From: Terana coerulea | Lineage: Eukaryota; Basidiomycota; Agaricomycetes; Polyporales; Phanerochaetaceae | Direction of reading: 5' to 3' | Length of the DNA: 64,000 bases | Assembly: GCA_024811115.1 (NCBI GenBank) | Contig: JAKOGH010000763.1 | Coordinates: forward strand, 124,001 to 188,000 | Part shown: positions 46,888 through 55,195 of the stretch, one piece after another | Layout: every line of letters begins with the position of its first letter | How positions within the stretch are numbered: the first letter of the stretch is position 1 | Program-made: the position numbers and the translations under genes | Notes under the pieces: generated by a model | The model's database searches: none | Seen by the model: only the letters and a program-made list of their open reading frames with translations | Told to the model about the DNA's origin: nothing

Positions 46888-46894
46888 TTATAAG
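46888..46894 (+). promoter_or_regulatory. TATA-like box (TTATAAG)
   Basis: TTATAAG, about 107 bp upstream of the copy 4 start. Confidence 0.5.
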
Positions 46895-46994
46895 AAGTGA
46901 GAGCACGCTTGTGGCTCGCCATCCGTAGAAAGCATCCCTTCCGACACGCACGCAGTAACTTCCACCCCTTGACAATTCTCTTCGCCCAACTGCG

Positions 46995-47279
46995 ATGTTT
47001 GGACTAGCGACTGTCACTAAAATGACCATAATTATCGCCCTGGCTGTCGGGGCGTCAGCGCTACCCGCTCCGACTGGTCTGGCACGAGGTGAGTATACCA
47101 AGCTATTAGCTGTTGGGCGGGATATTCTTATCGACCACATAAACACGCTAGGTTTCCCAGAGATCGCCGAGAAGAGGGAGCCTTTTGGTCGTTGCACCAT
47201 GCTCCCCGATGGCTCATTCCTTTGGTAAGAAAGCGTTTTATCTGTTGTGCACACAGTCTACTCACGGATCTTCAGTTGA
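46995..47279 (+). CDS. Secreted peptide precursor, copy 4 (56 aa)
   Basis: Exons 46995-47088, 47152-47224, 47276-47279. Signal peptide (MTIIIALAVGASALPAP), then GFPEIAEKR and EPFGRCTMLPDGSFL, with the last codon completed TG|T followed at once by TGA, so the protein ends in Cys. Cleavage after Lys-Arg would release a 16-residue peptide with two Cys. This copy shows the shared three-exon plan most clearly: the whole third coding exon is one base plus the stop. Confidence 0.65.
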
Positions 47280-47773
47280 CATCTCCAAAGGATGGCGTAC
47301 AACTGAAAGACGACTTACTATGTTGCCGAATGCAGTCGGAAAGGGGAAGGGAGGCTTCAGAAGCAATCGTGGAACAGCAGAGGCCATATAGCACCGCTAG
47401 TAGCGTAATAGGGCAACACTTAATAATCGTGAAGTGTGTGACGCTAACATCTACACAGAGAACGCGGTTAGTCACGAATAATGCAAGGCTGCAGCTTTGC
47501 ACTCACCATCAGGTTTCATGGATGACATTTGACTTGCGGTGCCTGAGTCAGCCTGACACTATCAGAGATCCGTAGATGACTGCTGTACTTATCATACTAT
47601 TAGACGCGACGATGCCATGCAGTAACAACGATTATGCCTGTTCTGACGAGCAGTTGGTAGAGAACTAATTGTGTGGGTCTTGTGGTACAAAAGCAGCGAG
47701 ATGTGGATAGTACTTGCTTCAAGTCAAGGCATTTCCTCGCACCTCCCGTCTCCTCAAACCATCAAGAGATCCA
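47280..47773. other. Peptide-cluster spacer
   Basis: No gene was recognised. The right end resembles the region just upstream of copy 6 (CTCAAACC..CATGGTGGCTCTGCA), showing that copies 5 and 6 share upstream DNA. Confidence 0.35.
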
Positions 47774-47994
47774 ATGGTGGCTCTGCAGCATATTGCGGGT
47801 GTTTTCCTCGCCGTCATTCTTGGCGCCACGGCGATTACAGTTTCACCGCAAGGTAGATAATCCGGGTACCTCCCTATATTCTGCTTCGCTGAACGTAGCA
47901 AACTCCAATCTCAGCTCCACGGGAGGAGGCCATCGCGACCATGGCTATCAACAAGCGGGAGCCAACGCCCACAGAAGGCTACTTGCCCCCTTGA
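47774..47994 (+). CDS. Secreted peptide precursor, copy 5 (Cys-free, 52 aa)
   Basis: Exons 47774-47852 and 47915-47994. The leader starts MVALQHIA, identical to copy 6, with the core GVFLAVILGATAITVS. Exon 2 gives APREEAIATMAINKR and then the tail EPTPTEGYLPP before TGA. The intron phase and the Lys-Arg site are conserved, but there is no Cys and no third exon. If a base is missing in the C run before the stop, the frame would continue, so this may be a truncated read. As written it predicts an 11-residue acidic, Pro-rich peptide. Confidence 0.5.
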
Positions 47995-48449
47995 GCGGCC
48001 AGAGCGTTGATTCCTAGTATATACCTTTCTGGAGCCATTCCTTCCCCCTCCTTACGCAACTTGACCGCAATAGGCAGGACGCTTTAACAGCCGCCATTAT
48101 CTTGGGTATAGCAAATGCCGCATAGTTGAGGAGGAGGGTTAGTGACAAGATGTGTAAGATCGCAGCTTTGCGCTCACGTTGAGATCCCACGGGTGACATG
48201 TTGTCCCTGACGCCACCACATAGCCCTCGCTTAGTATGGGACCAAGTGCTTGAATTATGATGTTACTACTCGAGTCGAAATCCAATCTTGACACACGTCA
48301 AAGCTAGTGGCAGTCCCGTTGTTAGGCAGCTTATTCCGAAGTGAGCACGAGTGTTGAGACTTAAATGACCCCGAACTACGTACAGCGTTGAGCCCTCCAG
48401 GTTCCTCTTGCCCTGCTTTCTCGAGCTCAAACCCTCCGCAGAACTCATC
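47995..48449. other. Peptide-cluster spacer
   Basis: No gene was recognised. It should contain the copy 6 promoter, but no obvious TATA box is present. Confidence 0.35.
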
Positions 48450-48753
48450 ATGGTGGCTCTGCAACACATTGCGCGATTTGCTCTTGCCTTCCTCTTTGGT
48501 GCCAAAGCCGCTGGCGCCATGCCGCGCTTCTGCCCGCTCGGTGCATACTTCACGCATACTTAAACCAACGCTGCATGGCTGACCATAGTCGCGGTGTTTT
48601 AGAGAAGAGAGACGACATCGTGACTTCTGTCTTCGTGAGGGCTGTGCCTCCAGGCTGCCCTTGCCTCATTGATCCACCAGAACTTTGGTACGTACCTTCG
48701 TGTTATTGTCTCTTCTCCTTCTTACACACATTGGAAGTGAGCAAAGTTCGTGA
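48450..48753 (+). CDS. Secreted peptide precursor, copy 6 (60 aa)
   Basis: Exons 48450-48540, 48603-48687, 48747-48753. Leader MVALQHIARFALAFLFGAKA, then RFCPLEKR, a Lys-Arg site, and a tail ending PPGCPCLIDPPELCS. The terminal Cys codon is split TG|T, and exon 3 adds Ser and stop, exactly as in copy 1. The CPCL motif is shared with copy 3. The predicted mature peptide is about 28 residues with three Cys. Confidence 0.65.
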
Positions 48754-49573
48754 GCCAAGAGGTTTCCCGTGGACGGTGCGAGGCTTGACGGATTAGAAGG
48801 TGGTTGGCGGCCACAGACCGGCTTTCGATATACTGGATGCGTTGCTCAGTAGCTAACTGCTGCATGAATCCGAGCGAACAGAACTACCTGGAAATAGCAT
48901 CAGTCTCATGGCCATAAGCATCATGATCACGCACGATGTCAGAAGTGAATGCTCCCAGCCTCAGTGGTGTGGCGGCAACTGAAACGACTGCCTTCCGGCA
49001 AGTCGCTCGAATTATGGCATCTGATCGAGCAATAGAAGAGAGACGACGCACGTTAAGAACGGTTACAAGATAAGGGTGCGTCGCCTATACAATTGGCGCT
49101 ACATCATATTGTCCTTGACATCTGCTCCGGTTTTCAAGGAGTTTTGATGACTATGGCGACGGCCTGCGGTGAGGCACAAAGTGCTCATCGCTGTAATCGC
49201 GTATGCATGTGTTCCTGAAAGCTTAATCAGTACCGATGGTTGCTGAACGCTAACTTGGCCGCAAGCACTCACTTTAATGTTAAAACAGTCACCTCCTCCG
49301 CGATAATTGGCGCTTCGGAAAAAGTGCCATCTGAGATACACGGCACCATCATTCCATGCTCGGCTATGCTCTGAGGCATTGCGTAATTGCCTGTACAACG
49401 ACGCCCGCGACACCACGATTCCGACACGCTGTACGCCGCATATCGGAGCAGCAGTGACCAACATAATATAGCACTGTTTTACTACGCAGAGATCTGTTAT
49501 GAAACGCAGACGACGAGTTCAGAATGATGTCGGTGCTGGAGCGCTGTTCTGTGGTACCGCCGCTGTAGAGAGG
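48754..49573. other. Peptide-cluster spacer
   Basis: No gene was recognised in either strand. Confidence 0.35.
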
Positions 49574-49580
49574 ATAAAAG
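49574..49580 (+). promoter_or_regulatory. TATA-like box (ATAAAAG)
   Basis: GGATAAAAGG context, 82 bp upstream of the copy 7 start. The same ten-base string precedes copy 8 at the same distance. Confidence 0.65.
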
Positions 49581-49655
49581 GTCTAAGTGTTAACACAACA
49601 GCACGCAAAAAGCTCACCTACCTTCGTCCCTATCCACCCAATCACTTGCTCCAGC

Positions 49656-49960
49656 ATGACAATGATTTTCCGCTTCTCGGCAGCCTTGGCTGTTATTATT
49701 GTCAGCGCGATGATGGCTTTACTTGTCGCGTCCTCGCCAGCTGCGCTACAATGTGAGACAAGTACGTTATCACAAATGTTCCACGCAAATAAGAACTTAC
49801 TCGATGGCAGTTGAAGGAGGAGGAGTGCTTCCCCGGAGCTGTTGCGCTACCGTGACTGCCACCCCAGGCGGTGCGCTCGAGAAACGCTGGTGGGTGCACA
49901 ATCACCGTGCCAATGGTACCGATTCAATCGCTAACCTTCTGCAAGCATTATCATAGTTGA
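49656..49960 (+). CDS. Secreted peptide precursor, copy 7 (CC/EKRC subfamily, 62 aa)
   Basis: Exons 49656-49761, 49811-49889, 49957-49960. Signal peptide with core AALAVIIVSAMMALLVASS, then QCETSI. Exon 2 reads EGGGVLPRSCCATVTATPGG followed by ALEKR, and the split codon TG|T then TGA gives a terminal Cys directly after Lys-Arg. Compared with copies 1-6, the Cys-bearing block lies before the basic site, so cleavage would release the peptide from its C-terminus. Exon lengths (106 and 79 nt) are identical to copy 8. Confidence 0.65.
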
Positions 49961-51292
49961 GCCAACTTCAACATGATCGGCAATGATGAAGAGCGACATA
50001 CCATACGTTCAATACCGTGCACAGTAAGGCAGTACTGCGCAGCGGCTGCGTGCCACGTCACGATGTAACAGATCCATTCGTAGTTAGCCTACAGCAACCA
50101 TTGCCTGCTGTTCAGTCCACAAAACTTAGTAGGCGTTGAATGCGTCCCTATCGGGCGTGCTGCGCTGAAATCGAAAAGTATTGAGAGTGGTGGTCATTGG
50201 TCGAGGTTTACTCAGTTTTCGGGCGTCCCTTCGCAACCTTGTGGCGCTCGGCAGCTGCTCGGCACCCGGCAAGTACCGAACACTGTAGTCGACCAGTTGG
50301 CAAGAACATGTAATGAAACTGCACTTGGTCAAAGTAAGAAGAAGCTTTAATACGAATTATACAGACGCAAAATGCTTCCTCCTCTCATCGAGGCGAGAAG
50401 CGCCAGAAGTCTGCCCTTCAGGGACTCATAAGTGTCAGAGGTCCTTATCCATTTCGGCAAGAGCCATCACGGCAATGCACGAGACCCCGTGCACCAGGCG
50501 ATGCCTCAGGCTACCACATCCGATCACTCTCAAACGCTTCACAGCATGGCCTATATAGCCCTATGCTCTGTCGGTGTTGCCAAATTTAATCTCGGCTCTG
50601 ACTTTTCTACTGTGGTAAGTCACCAGCTCTACTCATGAGTCACGGACTAAGCCAGGCGTCGGTAGTGTGACTCTCAGGTTCATCTTGCTCAGTAGCGGGC
50701 CATCATACGTGGCATTTGCCGATGGCCGTACTCAACTCAATGAGTCTGTTATGCGTCTCAGTACCGTTCGTTGGAAATGAATGTCGGCGCAGCGCCCATC
50801 CTCCGTTGTTGCGGTGTTTGAAACATGGCTTTCATCACGCTGCGCTCGGCCCTACGGAACATATGATCGCCTTGAGAGTGCCTGTGGGCGTGTACGAAGA
50901 GAATGATACAGGCCTCGTGTGTTGTAGCGGGTACCTGACATTGACGTAAGTAATACAATCATCATTCTAATAGTTCCGGGCTGCGAGTAGATGCTTATTT
51001 CCCTCTGTTACAGCATCTGAAAGCACTGCCTTCCGCTCTCCGTCGTGCATTTCAACGACCCTTGCGGTGACCGGAAATTGCAGATGCTTGTGATATCGTG
51101 CCTGGAACCTCCGCGCGTACCTGTATTGTGTACGCCACTCGTCCCGCAAAATACGGTGTGCTTTATATCCGTGATATCGGAGCCGGGTCGCGTATTGATC
51201 GCGCCTATGCAGCCGCGAATTCCAATACACAATTCATTCCAGCGAGAATGCCAGTACTAGAAGCGTCTATACAGCCACGTATGGGGAAATGG
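49961..51292. other. Peptide-cluster spacer with possible remnants
   Basis: No intact gene. A stretch at about 50363-50430 (acceptor-like TTATACAG, then ..RGEKRQKSALQG) looks like an orphan exon 2 of the family. A frame at 50716-50949 has a weak leader and a VCC motif followed by GTAAGT. Both may be decayed copies. Confidence 0.35.
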
Positions 51293-51300
51293 ATAAAAGG
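51293..51300 (+). promoter_or_regulatory. TATA-like box (ATAAAAGG)
   Basis: GGATAAAAGG context, 82 bp upstream of the copy 8 start. Confidence 0.65.
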
Positions 51301-51374
51301 CAAGACAGTACTAACAACTGCGCTGCAACAGCTCACCGATCATCCACTGCTTCGCTGAACTTCGGCCCAACACC

Positions 51375-51687
51375 ATGACCGCCATTCTTCGCTTCTCCGT
51401 GTCCATGGCCGTTGTTGTGCTCGGCACTATGATGGCTTTGCTCGTGTCATCTGCGCCATCCGGGATACACTGTGACTCCAGTACGTGAAGATACGATTTC
51501 GCAGAGGTACCATGCGCTGACTTGCTCTAGTTGAAGAAGGTGGAGACTTCCCTCCTAGCTGCTGCACCACCGTAACTGCTACACCCGGTGGTACTATCGA
51601 AAAACGCTGGTATGTATATGCGTCTGCTACAGTAGATTCAAGCCACTCACGATGCGCTGCAGCATTATCGTCGTAACGCCCAAGTAA
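51375..51687 (+). CDS. Secreted peptide precursor, copy 8 (CC/EKRC subfamily)
   Basis: Exons 51375-51480, 51531-51609, 51663-51687. Signal peptide core MAVVVLGTMMALLVSSAP, then HCDSSIEEGGDFPPSCC, TTVTATPGG, TIEKR and the split TG|C Cys. The acceptor at 51662 adds IIVVTPK before TAA. Exons 1 and 2 are the same length as in copy 7 and clearly homologous throughout. The two copies are about 1.7 kb apart. Confidence 0.65.
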
Positions 51688-53185
51688 CGCCCACTCTGAC
51701 ATACTGACCACCTTGCAATCACTTCTGCGGTGCGATATCGCGCTCCCTGTACGGCCGACGATGGGCTCCTGTTAGCTATGCTCAAATTTACCCTATTGGT
51801 TACAGTTGAAATGTGCATCCCTATGACCTTGGTTTGAATAAGATACTGCGTCGAGATTGACGTCGGCAACTGACCCGGTGCCTTCAATGCACTGACTCTC
51901 TGTGTTGAGAGTCCTTAATCAAGGAGTAGTTCATGAATATTAATGTAGTCGAAAAATGGAACATCACTAAGCGCACAATGTTCTATTTGACACTCGTTCC
52001 ATACTGTAGTGTGGAATAAAGGCCACCAGTACTAATGCTAGTTGCGAGCGAGCGGAGCGAGTGAGCATATTCCTAAGGGGCTGAGGCCGAACAAACATGT
52101 ACAAATTCACAGCACGTAGCGCCCGTGCTTTTCAACATCGCTGGCGAAGTGAGAAATATCCCTACAACGTGGCCAAATGTCACCCAAATCCTGTACCGCC
52201 TGCACCAATCGATAGGCATCGTTGGTCCACGCATTTTCGTGTAGCTTTTGTTGGGTTGTGTGGAGGTACATGCATGCTGCAGCGACTACGAGCTTCTGCC
52301 CTGCCCAAAAATCGCTGTATCAATAGGCGCTCATCCCTACCGACATGTCCCCGAACCTAGTCTGTATTTTGACGCGGGGGTCGTATGAGGTGTTCCGGAT
52401 TTGGACGCGTTTCGCTGGATTTGGTATGTTAGACGCCCAGAAATATTCGCGCGTTTTCCTATGCATTTCTCGCTCTGCTCTTGTCGTGCCCCCACCATGC
52501 AGGGCTCTTTCGACCTGCAGGATGGCGTCTTCACCTTATACACTGGTGACTTCCGACCAGGTTCTCCCTCACCTCAGCCTTCGCCACCACCGCACGTCGA
52601 CTAAGAGGCTTCAGAAGACAATCCTTTCGACAGGATCTCAGATGCCGTACCCGCGAAGGCTGCTCATCGTTCGGCCGTTTCATCATCTGGCCCTGGGCTT
52701 TTATGCTGCGGAAAAGGTCGTTCTCCCTATGCTCGCTGCAACGCTGTCGTCATTTTACACTTTCTTACTACTAGGGCAATCAGACAAGCAGGGCACACCA
52801 GTTCACCCCGGCTGTATGGCTAGAGATGATGAGACCTTGAATAGGCTGCAAAAATTCAGTCGCTTGAGCAGGATGGCAGGTCATGTTGTAGCGAGACAGA
52901 CCCATGGTGAATACTATATCTTGAGGTGTGCGTGGTGTGCTGTTCTCTGCCCACACTGACCTATAAGGCATGTGGAATAACCACCCACTAATTGCTCACG
53001 CATTCTTAAATATATCATGACACTCCCCTATGCATAATGGGCACCTCTGTACAGAAGTGAAGCACGGCGCAACTGAGTCGCGACTGCGTCGGACGCGACA
53101 AACACAGCTTGATGGATGCACGTGATGATATGATGGGATCAAACAGGAACACCTGCAACCACCCGCCCCGGTAGTAGCAGACGCT
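51688..53185. other. Peptide-cluster spacer with a possible gene fragment
   Basis: No intact gene. Around 52495-52605 one frame reads MQGSFDLQDGVFTLYTGDFR. The YTGDFR ending is reminiscent of the SNM1/Artemis metallo-beta-lactamase DNA-repair fold, but no HxHxDH motif or exon context was found, so I do not call a gene. Confidence 0.3.
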
Positions 53186-53187
53186 TA

Positions 53188-53666
53188 CAGCTGTTTCGGG
53201 TTATTATGAGAAGCGCCGTTTTTTTCTCGCGCGCGGCGACCTTCCTAAATAGGAATCTTCCGACTCTTGCCTCCCGACTTGAGTGTGCAGACCTCGGTAA
53301 CGGTGCTTATAGCAGGTACTTAAATGTTGCGAATGTACTCGTACATATATGTGCACCACTAATGCTTGATTTGAAGAGGCAAAAACATTCAGATAACACA
53401 TCCAGAGCCTGATTTGCGTACAACTAGGGCAAAATATGCATGCTGACCGGTCTTGCAAGGAGCGCAAGACTCACATACACAGAACATACCACGGAAAGCT
53501 CAGTGCATGCTGACATAAGTCATATTCCTACTATCAGTGTGTTCTGAACAATATTGAAGGGATGGTGCGTGCAACAGGCTGGGGCAAGGAGTCGGAAGAT
53601 TCCTATTTGGGAAGGTCGCCGCGCGCGAGAAAAAACGGCGCTTCTCATTATAACCCGAAACAGCTG
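53188..53666. mobile_element. MITE with 84-bp terminal inverted repeats and TA target site (Tc1/mariner-like)
   Basis: A 479-bp non-coding element. The left end (53188 onward) starts CAGCTGTTTCGGGTTAT and its complement closes the element at 53666. The arms pair over about 84 bp with only a few differences, including one extra T in a T run. The element is flanked by TA on both sides (53186-53187 and 53667-53668), the target duplication of Tc1/mariner elements. The interior (about 310 bp) has no transposase frame, so it is non-autonomous. It sits within the peptide cluster, between copies 8 and 9. Confidence 0.88.
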
Positions 53667-54463
53667 TAACAGCGTATCCGTAGCCCAAAGCGCAGGTTGA
53701 CCCGCTGTGTTCGCTGTCTGCCTCGGGGAGACTACCCGAACCTGACTCTTCCCCTACTTAAGTTATTCGCAGTACGGCAGCGCGCAGTCTCACAGGCCTG
53801 CGGTGTATAACGGCTCACAAACTGAACAAACCTCACATTCAGCAGCTCGCGAGCACGTGGCGCGACCCGCGGAACTTACATGTTAAGTAAGTACGACGGC
53901 AAAGTCGGCAGCCGGTCCAGGGTAGGTGCCAGAGGTCGTTACTTTTGATCTCACTCGCCAGACATCACCGCCCTCCGGACAGACCCCGAATACCTCTGCA
54001 GACTTCGTCACGACTTGAGACTGTTGTTGTAAGTGTACACGAACCACACAAGAACCACAGTCTAACACGGCCTGCTCTACCGTCTTTGCTCGCGCCGGAC
54101 AAAATAGCGCAGCAGATGCGCAGATATGCACATGTTTCGCTTGAAGCGAAGTCAGTGCATCGGCGGTCCGGCTGTAAAGGAGATCTGACGGTTTCGAGAG
54201 TGAACTGTCAAGATGGCTGGTCGCAGCAGCAATCAGACCCAGCAGGTGCCTGAATTCAAAGCAAGTAGCTTATCTCTCGGGACGTGGGAAAGCGAGCTGA
54301 TGAGTTTCGCAGATTGTCCCAGCCGCGCAGCAAAATCGCAGTCCTCTTTCTATTGTCGACTAACCAGCTATGCATCAATGGGTTACAGCCGGCGATGCCA
54401 TGCCGATGATGGCCTCAGTCTAGAGAGCATCTCCACATGAGTGCTCGTATGCATGATCCTAAA
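53667..54463. other. Peptide-cluster spacer
   Basis: No gene was recognised between the MITE and the TATA box of copy 9. Confidence 0.35.
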
Positions 54464-54475
54464 CATATATAACGG
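54464..54475 (+). promoter_or_regulatory. TATA box (CATATATAACGG)
   Basis: TATATAA about 90 bp upstream of the copy 9 start. Confidence 0.55.
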
Positions 54476-54555
54476 TGAGCTGGACTCTTCCAATTTTCAA
54501 GTATACTCCAGGATCTGGGCTGATTGAGCCGTTGCGCAGGAGCTCCACCTTCATC

Positions 54556-54852
54556 ATGGCCGCCACCCTTCGTCTCTCAGCATTCATGGCTTTCCTTATG
54601 CTCAGCGCAATGACGGGTCTGCTCGTCGCCTCTCGGCCGTCTCCTCAGATCCATTGCGACAGCAGTACGTATACAACCAATCTGAGTGAAGGAGGGATGC
54701 AAGCTCACCAAGCTTCAGTTGAGGATAGCGGAACCTCCCCCTAGCTGCTGCGTGACAACAACTCCCCACCCCGGTGTTATTGAGAAAGCGCTGGTAAGCA
54801 TGTACTCTTCACTATAGCGAACAAGTCACTCATACTTGCCTCAAGCATCTAA
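54556..54852 (+). pseudogene. Secreted peptide precursor, copy 9 (broken or mis-sequenced)
   Basis: Exon 1 (54556-54664) encodes a leader (FMAFLMLSAMTGLLVASRP) and HCDSS, homologous to copies 7 and 8. Exon 2 (54719-54793) is 75 nt instead of 79. As written it stops early, while the next frames still carry PPPSCCVTTTPHPG and the basic site. Two frame changes are needed, one near GG at 54730 and one in the AAAGCG before the donor. The possible exon 3 (54846-54852) would give a split Cys, Ile and stop. It could be a decaying copy or carry the same one-base errors seen elsewhere in the window. Confidence 0.5.
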
Positions 54853-55195
54853 TCCTCGAGCACGTCCTGTAGCTTATTATAAGCCACAAGATTCAAATTT
54901 TACCGTGCACAATCTGTCGCGAATCAGATATTCCTTTGGCAGAGAATATGGGAGACGAGAAGAATGCCTCGTTTCATGCCGCCTATGTGAATTCATTTTT
55001 GTGGTCTGTGTGAGCCATGCGATATATTCTTTTCTCACTGTAAGCAATAGTATTCATTCTCACAGACCGCAGACTCAACGCGATATACGCAAAGAATCAC
55101 GCAATGTTAGTCCTTGAGGGGCGTATCGAACGTTTTTGTGAATGATTTGTATTGACTATTTACTTCATACATGAAACTCTTTTGGCTTTTGTAGT
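54853..55195. other. Convergent spacer
   Basis: Between peptide copy 9 (+) and the 3' end of the kinase gene (-). No gene was recognised. Confidence 0.4.

Noticed and set aside
43804..54852. Idea that the small secreted precursors are basidiomycete mating pheromones
   Set aside because: Pheromone precursors lack a signal peptide and end in a farnesylated CaaX box. Here there is a clear signal peptide and the tail ends in Cys, Cys-Ser, Cys-Ile or similar without aliphatic CaaX. No STE3-type receptor is nearby.
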